From the NCBI GenBank assembly GCA_031119475.1, contig JAVHXV010000007.1:1-64000 (forward strand): 64,000 bases of DNA, in the 5' to 3' direction. Made by a program: the position numbers and the translations under genes. Shown in pieces: positions 1-7,919 of the stretch. Origin of the DNA: Pedobacter sp. (GTDB lineage: Bacteria; Bacteroidota; Bacteroidia; Sphingobacteriales; Sphingobacteriaceae). Within the stretch, counting starts at the first letter, position 1; each line of letters starts with the position of its first letter. The notes beneath the pieces were generated by a model. The model was not told where the DNA came from, did no database searches, and saw only the letters and a program-made list of their open reading frames with translations.

Positions 1-42
1 CTGGCAGGCAAGAGGTGACCGGTTCGAATCCGGTATTCTCCA
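1..42 (+). tRNA. tRNA-Ala(GGC), 3' part only
   Basis: The window opens inside a tRNA, at the anticodon loop. The loop reads C-T-GGC-A-G, giving anticodon GGC, and is followed by the 3' anticodon strand GCAAG, a 5-nt variable loop, the T-arm ACCGG-TTCGAAT-CCGGT and the acceptor strand ATTCTCC with discriminator A at 42. U at position 70 would allow the G3-U70 pair that marks alanine tRNAs. CCA is not encoded (the next bases are CTA). The D-arm and 5' acceptor strand lie upstream of the window, so the identity rests on the anticodon and U70. Confidence 0.85.
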
Positions 43-44
43 CT

Positions 45-74
45 AAAGGATGTCATTAACGGCATCCTTTTTTT
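45..74 (+). terminator. Rho-independent terminator of the tRNA
   Basis: An 8-bp perfect stem (AAAGGATG at 45-52 with CATCCTTT at 63-70) with a 10-nt loop runs directly into a T tract. It begins three bases after the tRNA 3' end and ends just before the start of the next reading frame. Confidence 0.85.
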
Positions 75-77
75 GTG

Positions 78-323
78 ATGTTTCATGTCTATATCTTGTA
101 CAGCAGCAAACTTGACCGATATTATGTTGGCCATACCGATAACCTTGACAAAAGACTGGAACAGCACAATACAGGTTTTTCAAAATATACCTCAAAGGCA
201 AACGACTGGATACTTAAATATAGTGAGGAATTCCCGACTAGGGAGCTCGCCCACAAAAGGGAACTTGTGATTAAGGCCAAAAAAAGCCGCAGGTACATAG
301 ATTGGCTCATTGGTAACGGCTAG
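78..323 (+). CDS. GIY-YIG nuclease family protein, short (UPF0213-like)
   Basis: This 81-residue protein is a bare GIY-YIG domain. The GIY-like strand VYILYSS stands at the N-terminus, the YIG-equivalent YYVGHT about ten residues later, followed by a KRLEQHN helix and a basic C-terminal helix. The family cleaves DNA; the small stand-alone members have no settled role. ATG at 78 is preferred because homologous domains start two or three residues before the first strand; GTG at 75 would add one residue. There is no room for its own leader: the start codon sits at the end of the tRNA terminator's T tract, so expression would depend on read-through or a promoter inside the tRNA. Downstream (334-351) is an 18-bp perfect palindrome of CCCCGAAAG and its complement. 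Confidence 0.75.
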   Translation: MFHVYILYSSKLDRYYVGHTDNLDKRLEQHNTGFSKYTSKANDWILKYSEEFPTRELAHKRELVIKAKKSRRYIDWLIGNG

Positions 324-333
324 CGCTTGCCAG

Positions 334-351
334 CCCCGAAAGCTTTCGGGG
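334..351. repeat. 18-bp perfect palindrome after the GIY-YIG gene
   Basis: The sequence CCCCGAAAG is followed directly by its reverse complement CTTTCGGGG. It lies 11 bases after the GIY-YIG stop codon and has no T tract, so it is not a standard terminator. The remaining bases to 467 contain no gene I can support. Confidence 0.6.
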
Positions 352-467
352 AAGTGGGGCCCGTAGTGACTGAGAGCAAAGACGTCTATTACGGGATTTT
401 TCAACATATTGTATGCGCAAGAAGATTGATGTCGAAATATTTCCCATGAGAGGTGCTTCTAATAAGT

Positions 468-839
468 TCATTGCCCTTTGCCGTACAGCTTATGGTAGTA
501 GAGATAAGAAAGCGTGCCCAAAGTAAATGGCAATACCATAAAAAGCATGGAAAGGTCTATGCCCATGCTACAGCCCACCGAATAGACTGCGCCGACCAGA
601 TCGAAAAATAATCCGGCATACGCCCATTCCTTGATCCGGTAATAGCTGGGTATAACAAGTGCTACGGCGCCAAGGAGCTTGGCCACGCCGATAAAGGAAG
701 TGAAATAGTCCGGATAGCCCAATTGGTGCATGAACTTCACTGCGTCTGGCGACATCAGTACGTCAGGCACCGCCGTAGCGGCCATAAAGAGCGAGAACAT
801 GACGGTACTCACCCAGTAAATGATCTTTGTTTTTTTCAT
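468..839 (-). CDS. DoxX-like membrane protein
   Basis: The 123-residue protein has four predicted hydrophobic helices, with conserved features of the DoxX-like family: a first helix ending near the motif VPDVLMSPDAV, then GVAKLLGAVAL, then FFDLVGAVYS. Members are inner-membrane proteins of poorly defined role, often associated with redox or stress genes. It is the last gene of a minus-strand operon after the SRPBCC-VOC fusion (6-bp gap) and the ArsR regulator, a frequent arrangement of ArsR, AHSA1 and DoxX genes. Probably controlled by the ArsR operator at 2155-2198. Confidence 0.8.
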   Translation of the reverse strand: MKKTKIIYWVSTVMFSLFMAATAVPDVLMSPDAVKFMHQLGYPDYFTSFIGVAKLLGAVALVIPSYYRIKEWAYAGLFFDLVGAVYSVGCSMGIDLSMLFMVLPFTLGTLSYLYYHKLYGKGQ

Positions 840-845
840 GATTGT

Positions 846-1814
846 CTAGTTTTGTGTTTCCTTAAAGCTCAACATCCAATTGATGCCATATTTATCGGTA
901 AAGTTGCCGTAATAGGCTCCCCAGAAGGCATCTTGTAGTTCCATTTCCACAACACCTCCTTCAGATAATGCATCATAGAGCCTTTTGGTCTCCGCTCTGG
1001 TCTCGGGCTCGACATGGATGTGCATGTTATTGCCCCCAACAACCTTAAAGCCCATGCTCTCTGGCGCATCGGTGCCCATTAATAGGTGTCCTCCGGTAAT
1101 GGGCAATTGGATAAAAAGAATCAGTTTCTTATCTCCATCAGACAAGGGCGGCTGTGCTTCATGGGGAAAATCGCCCAGGCGCTGGATTCCCCGCCCAGAG
1201 AATTCCGTGCCAAAGACAGACCTGTAGAAATTGAAGGCTTCTTCGGTTTTGCCGTTAAAGTTCAGATAGCTGGAAACTCTTGCTGTACTATCGGTTCGAA
1301 GTTCGTTCTTAAGTGCCGCGCGCGAACTGAGGTAACTATCGAGCTTATCGAATGTTCCGGCAAAACCATCCTGCATGTTTTCTTTAATGTTGTTGTAGGT
1401 TGTTTCCTGTTCTGCCGTAGCGTTTATGGGGTGGCCCTGTAGGGTCAGCGTGGTCCTTCCGTTCTCTTCGGTCAGAGCAATCTGGTTAAATATTTCCAGC
1501 GGAAAATCCATTGGAAAAGGCGAAGTGCATACATTACCCTTTTCGTCTGAAAAGCTGCTGATGAATTCGATCAGGTCATAAGGGCTGATCTTCACATACT
1601 TAAAAAGGCCCCACATCGACTGGTCGCCGTTTTGCATGTTGTAATGGAAGCTTCCGCCTGGAGAGAACTCGAATGTTTTCACCGTTAGGGACATGCCCTT
1701 TGGCCCCCACCATTCGCCCATGGCTTCTGCTTGAGAAAAAGCTTCGAATACAACTTGTTTTGGGGCATTGAAGTGGCGCACAATCTTCAGCCCGGGAGTA
1801 GTCTGGTCTATCAT
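846..1814 (-). CDS. SRPBCC (AHSA1-type) domain fused to a VOC/PhnB-like domain
   Basis: The 322-residue protein is a two-domain fusion. Residues about 5-165 form an AHSA1-type START/SRPBCC domain, with the typical start IVRHFNAPKQVVFEAF and the EWWGPKGM segment. Residues about 178-320 form a PhnB-like VOC (glyoxalase/bleomycin) domain, starting SSYLNFNGKTEEAFNFY and ending GAYYGNFTDKYGINWML. These two families are commonly encoded as separate neighbours beside ArsR regulators; here they are one chain with no stop or frameshift between them. Both are small-molecule-binding folds and the substrate is unknown. The start codon overlaps the ArsR gene by 4 bases, which implies translational coupling. 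Confidence 0.85.
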   Translation of the reverse strand: MIDQTTPGLKIVRHFNAPKQVVFEAFSQAEAMGEWWGPKGMSLTVKTFEFSPGGSFHYNMQNGDQSMWGLFKYVKISPYDLIEFISSFSDEKGNVCTSPFPMDFPLEIFNQIALTEENGRTTLTLQGHPINATAEQETTYNNIKENMQDGFAGTFDKLDSYLSSRAALKNELRTDSTARVSSYLNFNGKTEEAFNFYRSVFGTEFSGRGIQRLGDFPHEAQPPLSDGDKKLILFIQLPITGGHLLMGTDAPESMGFKVVGGNNMHIHVEPETRAETKRLYDALSEGGVVEMELQDAFWGAYYGNFTDKYGINWMLSFKETQN

Positions 1815-2149
1815 TTCTGTTTATTTTGATGTTGTACTTTATTGATGTAGCTGTTCAGCGAATCGAACCTTCGCGACCAGAATTGACTGTACTGGTCGAT
1901 CCACTGATTGACCTCGCCCAAAGGATCCAGTTTAGCTTCACAATAGCGTTCACGTCCCTGTTGGGTGATGGAAACCATGCCACATTCGCTCAGGATTTTG
2001 ATATGGTTTGATATGGCCGGCCTTGAAATGTCAAACTTTTCGGCAATCGCGTTCAAGTTCATCGGCTCAAAGGCGATCAGCCCTAGGATTTCTCTCCTAA
2101 CGGGATCTGCTATTGCCTGGAAAACATCTCTTCTTGCTGCTGCTGCCAT
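1811..2149 (-). CDS. ArsR-family transcriptional regulator
   Basis: This 112-residue winged-helix protein carries the ArsR pattern: FQAIADPVRREILGLI at the N-terminus, then the recognition helix region FDISRPAISNHIKIL and the wing QQGRERYCEAKL. No cysteine pair of the metal-sensing CxC type is present near the recognition helix, so it probably belongs to the non-metal group that accompanies AHSA1 and DoxX genes. It heads the minus-strand operon. Its start codon lies 5 bases from the first of two identical 16-bp palindromes, which suggests autorepression. The same palindromes lie in front of the divergent fucosidase gene. Confidence 0.9.
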   Translation of the reverse strand: MAAAARRDVFQAIADPVRREILGLIAFEPMNLNAIAEKFDISRPAISNHIKILSECGMVSITQQGRERYCEAKLDPLGEVNQWIDQYSQFWSRRFDSLNSYINKVQHQNKQK

Positions 2150-2154
2150 AATAT

Positions 2155-2198
2155 GTAATCATTTGATTACGCAATTATAAATGTAATCATTTGATTAC
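2155..2198. promoter_or_regulatory. Paired palindromic operators (probable ArsR sites)
   Basis: Two identical 16-bp sites, GTAATCATTTGATTAC, occupy 2155-2170 and 2183-2198. Each has 7-bp inverted arms around a TT centre, and the two are spaced 28 bp centre to centre, close to three helical turns. They lie between the divergent ArsR and fucosidase genes. That the ArsR protein encoded alongside binds here is inference from position and symmetry. Confidence 0.75.
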
Positions 2199-2247
2199 GC
2201 AAATTTATTTTCAAAAACTTATCCGCAAGTTTCTTTTATTTGTGGCC

Positions 2248-3597
2248 ATGAAACGGGTTCTCCTCATTTTTCTACTCTATAACGGCATGGGCAGCACCTA
2301 TGCCCAATTGGTAAAACCTACACCAAGACAGCTCGATTGGCAGAAAATGGAGACCACAGCTTTCCTACATTTCACGGTAAATACCTATACGGGTAGGGAA
2401 TGGGGAGATGGAACCGAAAGTCCAAAAATCTTTAACCCAACAGCATTCGATGCAGAAGAAATGATCGCCACATTGAAGTCTGCCGGATTTAAAATGGCCA
2501 TCATCACCGCCAAACACCACGATGGGTTCTGCCTCTGGCCAAGTGCCTATACCGAACATTCGGTAAAGAACAGCCCATGGAAAGATGGCAGGGGCGATAT
2601 CGTTAAGGAACTGGCTGCGGCCTGCAAAAAATATGGCATAAAATTCGGCTTTTATCTTTCGCCGTGGGATAGACATGAAAAAAGCTACGGTACAACGGCC
2701 TACAATACCTTTTATAAAAATCAGTTGAGGGAATTGCTGTCCAATTATGGGGAGATTGCCGAAGTCTGGTTTGATGGGGCCAAGGGCGATCAGGTAAAAA
2801 TGGATTATGATTTTGCTGGTTATTGGTCTATGGTGCGCCAATTACAACCAAAAGCGGTTATCTTTTCAGATGCCGGGCCAGATGTACGCTGGGTAGGAAA
2901 TGAAAGCGGCAATGCCGGAGAAACTTCTTGGTCTACCATTGATCTGACCGGTCTGGCCCCTGGCAAGGCCGATGAAAAGTACCTTAATGTTGGCGATCCC
3001 GAAGGAAAGTTTTGGGTGCCGGCCGAAACTGATGTCTCCATTAGGCCCGGATGGTTCTATCACCCAGAAGAAGATCAAAAAGTGAAGACCGGCAGGCAAT
3101 TGGTAAATCTTTATTACCAATCAGTAGGGCGCAACAGTGTCTTGTTGCTGAACATCCCGCCCAATCAGTCTGGGCGCTTCCATGCCGAAGACATCAATAG
3201 CTTAAAAGCTTTCAGGTCCATACTTGATGAAACATTCAGGCACAGCCTGCTAAAGGGAAATGTGGCCAAAGCACTTACTGACCAGCAATTAGCCACATAT
3301 ATGACTGTTAAGACTGGCCAACCCTTGATCATGGAACTGAAAAAGGAAACCTCATTTGATCGGGCACTATTGCAGGAAAACATCGCCCAAGGGCAGCGGA
3401 ACGAACTGGCACAGCTGGAATATTGGAACGGCACAGCATGGACTAAACTCATCAGTTTCACCACAATTGGCCACAAACGTCTACTTCGGTTCAAACCCAT
3501 CAGCACCAGCAAATTGAGGTTAACAGTCATAAAGGCAAGGACTAATCAGGTCCAATTGGCAGAGATTGGACTATACCGGGCATCGGAGCGGGAATAA
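2248..3597 (+). CDS. Alpha-L-fucosidase, GH29, secreted, with C-terminal discoidin-like domain
   Basis: The 449-residue protein begins with a signal peptide ending near STYAQ (residue 20). The start was placed at the ATG at 2248 because it gives this signal peptide; an upstream TTG at 2191 would put 19 residues ahead of it and would lie in the operator. Residues about 25-340 are a GH29 barrel, with the HHDGF motif (His90-His91) and the nucleophile motif VWFDGA (Asp176). Residues about 355-445 resemble an F5/8-type (discoidin) beta-sandwich. It should release alpha-linked fucose from glycans in the periplasm or outside the cell. It stands alone on its strand and may share regulation with the divergent ArsR operon. 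Confidence 0.9.
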   Translation: MKRVLLIFLLYNGMGSTYAQLVKPTPRQLDWQKMETTAFLHFTVNTYTGREWGDGTESPKIFNPTAFDAEEMIATLKSAGFKMAIITAKHHDGFCLWPSAYTEHSVKNSPWKDGRGDIVKELAAACKKYGIKFGFYLSPWDRHEKSYGTTAYNTFYKNQLRELLSNYGEIAEVWFDGAKGDQVKMDYDFAGYWSMVRQLQPKAVIFSDAGPDVRWVGNESGNAGETSWSTIDLTGLAPGKADEKYLNVGDPEGKFWVPAETDVSIRPGWFYHPEEDQKVKTGRQLVNLYYQSVGRNSVLLLNIPPNQSGRFHAEDINSLKAFRSILDETFRHSLLKGNVAKALTDQQLATYMTVKTGQPLIMELKKETSFDRALLQENIAQGQRNELAQLEYWNGTAWTKLISFTTIGHKRLLRFKPISTSKLRLTVIKARTNQVQLAEIGLYRASERE

Positions 3598-3715
3598 GAT
3601 TATCTTGAGCATGCTCGATGCATTCCTAAAAGAAAAAGAGGCGACTATAGCCGCCTTGCTCTGTATGTCACTAAAATTGAGGAATAGGATTAATCCTTCT
3701 ATGCTACACACGTAT

Positions 3716-4684
3716 TTATTCTACTGGCCTGAACTCGGCTTTCTGTACGGAAAATTCCATTGATGGCGGCATCGTCGGGTTTGAAAGCTCGTTTAACTTG
3801 GAGTTCAATGCCCAAATTACACCATTGATAGAAACTTGTGTAGAGGGTTGCGCAAACCGATCGTCGCCAGCGGTAGCGCCTGTCAACTTTGCACTCCTCC
3901 AATTGTCATTGCTTTTGATGCGGTATACCTTGTTCACTCCCTTGTTCTGCACCAACACGAGTTCCCCTTTTTCGAATAATAGACCATCCGCGCCTGGGAA
4001 TAGCTGATCGATTTTCACCATGTCCACCATTTTCGGATTGTTGATGTCCACCCTTAAGATTGCTCCAGTACCATTATTTACGGTAATCAGCATGCCGCTT
4101 TGATAGGCGATGCCGTTCAGTCCAATGTCTTCACTTTTGAAAAGCTTGTTTTCTGCAAATACACTTGATTTGCCTTTGGCATCTACTTTATAGATAACTG
4201 GAGAAAAACTATCGGTAAGGTAAAGGTTTCCCATATCGTCAATGGTCAGGTCGTTGATAAAATGTTTTCCAGCGTAGAGCTTTGAAAGGTCAATGTCCAT
4301 TTTCTTCTTTCCGGTGGTGAGGTCAACGGATATCACCCTTGCCATTTTTTTCAATGTAGCCGGTGAAGAATAAATGCTATAGTTGGCATTTGGATCCGCT
4401 AGGCAGACCCACAATACATTGGCCTTTTCGTCAACCTTCATCCCAAAACTTGAGATCAGGTTTTTGTCAGTATAGAATTCCTTATAATTGCCCTGTTGGT
4501 CAATGGTTCCTATCATACCATATTTAACCGAACTAACATAAATTAACTGGTTCTTTGGATGATAGGCTATGCCTTCTGGATAGAGCAGTGGTGCAGTAAA
4601 ATTGATTCTCGGGGTCTGGGCAAATACAGATGGGGCGCTAGCGCTAAAGATTAAAAAGATGGATAGGTTGATTATGTTTTTCAT
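3716..4684 (-). CDS. Secreted SMP-30/gluconolactonase-like beta-propeller protein
   Basis: The 322-residue protein has a signal peptide ending SVFAQ and then propeller-type repeats, including LLYPEGIAYHPKNQLIYVSS, FINDLTIDDMGNLYLTDS and IGLNGIAYQSGML. This spacing of G-[IL]-[AT] and YV/YLTDS blades is typical of SMP-30-like and YncE-like proteins. The ATG at 4684 is chosen for the signal peptide; longer versions would run into the upstream gene. It lies 10 bases downstream of the sugar-dehydrogenase gene on the same strand, so the two are probably co-transcribed. Enzymatic activity as a lactonase acting on the product of that dehydrogenase is possible but unproven. Confidence 0.75.
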   Translation of the reverse strand: MKNIINLSIFLIFSASAPSVFAQTPRINFTAPLLYPEGIAYHPKNQLIYVSSVKYGMIGTIDQQGNYKEFYTDKNLISSFGMKVDEKANVLWVCLADPNANYSIYSSPATLKKMARVISVDLTTGKKKMDIDLSKLYAGKHFINDLTIDDMGNLYLTDSFSPVIYKVDAKGKSSVFAENKLFKSEDIGLNGIAYQSGMLITVNNGTGAILRVDINNPKMVDMVKIDQLFPGADGLLFEKGELVLVQNKGVNKVYRIKSNDNWRSAKLTGATAGDDRFAQPSTQVSINGVIWALNSKLNELSNPTMPPSMEFSVQKAEFRPVE

Positions 4685-4694
4685 GTTTTCTTGA

Positions 4695-5888
4695 TTAATT
4701 GATTTTCGATACGGCATAGATGACGCCGCTTTCATCATCTGAAATATATATGGTTCCCTTTGCTGAAACAGCAAGTCCTGCAGGCCTTCCAAACCTTGTT
4801 TTTCCGTCAGGACTCAAAAAGCCTGAAAAGAAGTCCTCCATACCTATTGGCTGTCCATTTTCGAATTTTATGCGCTGCACTTTGTAGCCTTCCGGTCTGC
4901 TGCGGTTCCATGAGCCATGCCAACATACGAGTGCGTCGTCCTGATAATCTTTGGGCAGATCTTTTGCCGATCCTAAAAACCGAAAATCGATCGGGGCAGA
5001 ATGGGCTGGGAACTCCATCACCGAGGGAACTGTGGTTTTGGCATAGGCTTCTTTCGTAGCGCCAATAGGATCCTCTCGGGTCTGGTCAACTTGTTGTTTG
5101 GCAAATACCCTGGGCCAACCATAATCTTGATCTTCTATGATCCTGTTGAGCTCTTCTGGAGGAAATTCATCACTGCGCCAGTCGGTACCATTGTCGCAGC
5201 CCCACATTTCCCTGGTCATCGGATTCCAGTCAAAACCAATGGTGTTACGTAGCCCACGGGCAAATATCTTCCTCGAGCTAAAATCTTTGCTGAACCGCAA
5301 GATGGTCGCATGCTCCTTGTTGGTTTCGCCACAATCGTTACAGGAGCTGCCTACAGAAATATATAGCATTCCATCAGGCCCAAAGTTGAGCACCCGGTTA
5401 TCGTGTTGGGCTCCTTCTGGCAGGTCTTTTACCAAGGTCATGGTATCTGTTAAAGTGCCATCATTATTGATTTTTCCACGTCTAAGGTCAGTTGAATTAG
5501 CGAGGTACAGATAGCCATCCTGGATCGCAATGCCGTGCACGCCCAGAAAATTTGCCCATACCGTGGTCAGCGACTCCATTTTTCCATCACCATCCTTGTC
5601 CTGAAGGAGGATCACATCGCCAACATCACGCCTGGTTACATAGAGGCCTCCTTTGTCAGTGAGCGCCATCATTCTTGGCTTTCCTAGCCCTGAAGCTATA
5701 GCCTCAACCTTAAAGCCTGCAGGGACCTTGAGCCTTGCCATGAGACTGGGCCGATAATCTTCGTGCTGTGGATAGAACGTACTCACCGAGACCGTGGTCG
5801 GAACTTTGGCCGGATGGCCTTTTTGGCCAAATAGGGTAAATGCGGTGCCCAATAAAATCAGGACTGATAGGTAAATTGATTGTTTCAT
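4695..5888 (-). CDS. PQQ-dependent sugar (sorbosone-type) dehydrogenase, secreted
   Basis: The 397-residue protein starts with a signal peptide ending LFGQ and continues as a six-bladed propeller of the soluble glucose/sorbosone dehydrogenase family. Recognisable segments are PAGFKVEAIASGLGKPRMMAL, ARGLRNTIGFDWNP, a GCDNGTDWRSDE calcium-type loop, DYGWPRVF, and the terminal blade GRPAGLAVSAKGTIYISDDE. The family oxidises aldoses or aldehydes in the periplasm with pyrroloquinoline quinone. No PQQ biosynthesis genes are in the window. It is the first gene of a two-gene minus-strand unit with the SMP-30-like gene. Confidence 0.8.
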   Translation of the reverse strand: MKQSIYLSVLILLGTAFTLFGQKGHPAKVPTTVSVSTFYPQHEDYRPSLMARLKVPAGFKVEAIASGLGKPRMMALTDKGGLYVTRRDVGDVILLQDKDGDGKMESLTTVWANFLGVHGIAIQDGYLYLANSTDLRRGKINNDGTLTDTMTLVKDLPEGAQHDNRVLNFGPDGMLYISVGSSCNDCGETNKEHATILRFSKDFSSRKIFARGLRNTIGFDWNPMTREMWGCDNGTDWRSDEFPPEELNRIIEDQDYGWPRVFAKQQVDQTREDPIGATKEAYAKTTVPSVMEFPAHSAPIDFRFLGSAKDLPKDYQDDALVCWHGSWNRSRPEGYKVQRIKFENGQPIGMEDFFSGFLSPDGKTRFGRPAGLAVSAKGTIYISDDESGVIYAVSKIN

Positions 5889-6069
5889 AGGTAGGATTTA
5901 GTTTATAGGCAAACACATTAGCTCCTATTTTGTTCAGCGAATTTAATTGGGTTGACTAACTCCTTGCCTTTACAACCTGTAGGTTTTGCTTTTAGCCATA
6001 GATTTTAAAATATTATTAAACAAACTCATAATGAGATTGTTGCGCTAACATACCTAACCCTATATCTTT

Positions 6070-6789
6070 ATGGAAAACATTAACAATTCCGTGGTGGCCG
6101 AAAAGCACGGAGAGGGATTTTTTGCCGAGAATAAGCATCTTCCTCGTAGACAGTTTTTTGGCTATTTTGGTGCCGCTGCAGGCTTAGCTGCCGTTGTTGC
6201 AAGCGGCTGTAAAGTAAGAAAAATCCAGACCGATACGAATAGCCTCGACCTTGGCAAGGGAGACTTTGGAATATTAAATTATGCATACGCGCTGGAGCAG
6301 CTCGAAGCAGCTTTTTACACCAAAGTAACCGAAAGCTTTTATACCGGGATTACCGCTATTGAAAAGGAATTTCTGATGGACATCAAGAACGATGAGGTGG
6401 CTCACCGCGAGTGGTTCAAAAAGACATTGTTCCTCAATAAGATTCAAGACCTCAAATACGAGTTCGATTTTTCATCTGTTAACTTTTCAAACCGGAACAG
6501 CGTACTTAAGACCGCAAAGATGATGGAGGATATTGGCGTATCCGCTTATAATGGTGCAGGGCCTTTGCTAAAGCTCGATACTTTTGTGCGCTATGCGGGC
6601 AAAATCGTATCAGTTGAGGCAAGACATGCCGCCGCCATCCGCGACCTGATTTCCTATGGAGATTTTGCAGGTGCCGATGCAGTAGATGCAAAGGGACTCG
6701 ACCTGGCACGTACACCGATGGAAGTGATCGATATGACCGCCAAATTCTTTAAAACGCGCATCAATGGCGCCAATCTTCCCACTTCTTAA
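6070..6789 (+). CDS. Ferritin-like domain protein with Tat-like lipoprotein signal
   Basis: This 239-residue protein starts with about 25 polar residues, then PRRQFFGYFG (Arg26-Arg27) and a hydrophobic stretch ending VASGC (Cys47). That looks like a twin-arginine signal with a lipobox. Residues about 65-230 are a ferritin-like four-helix bundle with the helix starts ILNYAYALEQLEAAFY and KNDEVAHREWFKK and the late EARHAAAIRD motif; the E and H residues match a di-metal carboxylate site. The function is unknown; the family (DUF4439/ferritin_2-like) is common in Bacteroidetes. It is followed after 10 bases by a second ferritin-like gene, so they are probably one operon. Confidence 0.85.
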   Translation: MENINNSVVAEKHGEGFFAENKHLPRRQFFGYFGAAAGLAAVVASGCKVRKIQTDTNSLDLGKGDFGILNYAYALEQLEAAFYTKVTESFYTGITAIEKEFLMDIKNDEVAHREWFKKTLFLNKIQDLKYEFDFSSVNFSNRNSVLKTAKMMEDIGVSAYNGAGPLLKLDTFVRYAGKIVSVEARHAAAIRDLISYGDFAGADAVDAKGLDLARTPMEVIDMTAKFFKTRINGANLPTS

Positions 6790-6799
6790 AACAAATGCC

Positions 6800-7618
6800 A
6801 TGAACTTATATCATATTATCACCGAAATAGAAAAAGCTGATGAGGAGTTTGCTGATCGCGTGTCTCCACGTCGCAAAGTAATGAAGGATTTTTTCTCCTT
6901 TAGCGGAAAACTGGTACTGTCTGCCGTTCCCTTGGCGTTGGGCTCAATTTTTTCAAAGGCCTATGGCCAGACCGTACCATCAAAGGTTATCGATATCCTG
7001 AATTTTGCACTTACATTAGAGTACCTGGAGCATAATTTCTACCAAACCGGCCTTAATAAATCTGGGCTGGTCAAAAATAAAGACAATATTGCTGCCATTC
7101 GTGAGCACGAACGCGCACATGTTAAATTCCTCTATGAGACCATTGCCGCCGCTGGTGGCAGGCCGGTTTCAGAGGGTAGGTACGACTTTACCGCAGGAGG
7201 AAAATTTGCGGATGTATTTACCAACTATGATACCTTTCTGCATGTAGCCCAAGGATTTGAAGATACCGGAGTTCGTGCCTATAAGGCACAGGCAAGCAGT
7301 TTGGACAGTGCAAAAGACATCATGAAAGCCGCCCTGCAGATCCATTCTACGGAAGCAAGGCATGCCTCGCACATTCGTTTTGCCAGGCGCATGAATGGAT
7401 ACAATACTAGCGTAAAGCCATGGATTGTGGGAAATGACAATACGACCGGAACTCCATACGAGGCCATTTATAAAGGTGAGGAGGATAATAGCCAGGTGAT
7501 CTTTGCCATCGAGAACATCAATGGCATGGATGTTGGCAATGCGGCAACATCGAGTTTTGATGAACCGCTTCCCAAAGATGATGTGATGAAGATTGCTTCG
7601 ATGTTCATCCTTCCCTAG
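6800..7618 (+). CDS. Second exported ferritin-like domain protein
   Basis: The 272-residue protein has an N-terminal SPRRKVMKDFF segment followed by a hydrophobic stretch ending SKAYGQ, which resembles a twin-arginine signal peptide without a lipobox. From about residue 62 it repeats the ferritin-like pattern of its neighbour: ILNFALTLEYLEHNFY, REHERAHVKFLYE and STEARHASHIRF. ATG at 6800 is preferred to the ATG at 6764, which overlaps the previous gene and adds unrelated residues. The pair looks like a tandem duplication that has diverged. A stem-loop terminator follows at 7641. Confidence 0.85.
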   Translation: MNLYHIITEIEKADEEFADRVSPRRKVMKDFFSFSGKLVLSAVPLALGSIFSKAYGQTVPSKVIDILNFALTLEYLEHNFYQTGLNKSGLVKNKDNIAAIREHERAHVKFLYETIAAAGGRPVSEGRYDFTAGGKFADVFTNYDTFLHVAQGFEDTGVRAYKAQASSLDSAKDIMKAALQIHSTEARHASHIRFARRMNGYNTSVKPWIVGNDNTTGTPYEAIYKGEEDNSQVIFAIENINGMDVGNAATSSFDEPLPKDDVMKIASMFILP

Positions 7619-7640
7619 ACCATTTGGATTTCTATTTTGA

Positions 7641-7669
7641 AGGTCGACAGGGTAATCTGTCGGCCTTTT
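7641..7669 (+). terminator. Terminator after the ferritin-like pair
   Basis: A 10-bp stem (7641-7650 with 7657-7666, one T-G wobble) closes on a 6-nt loop and is followed by a short run of T. It stands 22 bases after the second ferritin-like stop codon. The stretch from here to 7919 holds no other gene that I can support; it is the leader of the small peptide gene. Confidence 0.75.
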
Positions 7670-7919
7670 CCATTTGACAATCTAACAGTTGTTTTGCTTT
7701 GTAAATACCCAATCCATCTGAAAATTGATGTCCATACATATAGCTTGTTCAACAGAAAAATGGCTGTACAGTCCGATTACACTTTTAGGTTGTGGCATTT
7801 CCAGAATTTTTGGAAACTAAAGTTCTTTCCAACTGTAGTACATGTAATTAGCTGCAAGGCATAGTTTGGGACATGCCGAAAACCCAGTACAGAGTAGGCA
7901 AAACAAAAACATCTTTACC

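Noticed and set aside
192..407. Minus-strand open frame opposite the GIY-YIG gene
   Set aside because: It lies antisense to a well-matched GIY-YIG domain and its own protein has no recognisable fold; it is a shadow frame.
2365..2841. 158-residue minus-strand frame inside the fucosidase gene
   Set aside because: It is fully antisense to a GH29 domain with catalytic motifs, and no homology or start signal supports it.
3639..3656. Near-palindrome AGGCGACTATAGCCGCCT between convergent genes
   Set aside because: The stem is short with a mismatch and no T tract follows, so I could not support a terminator call.
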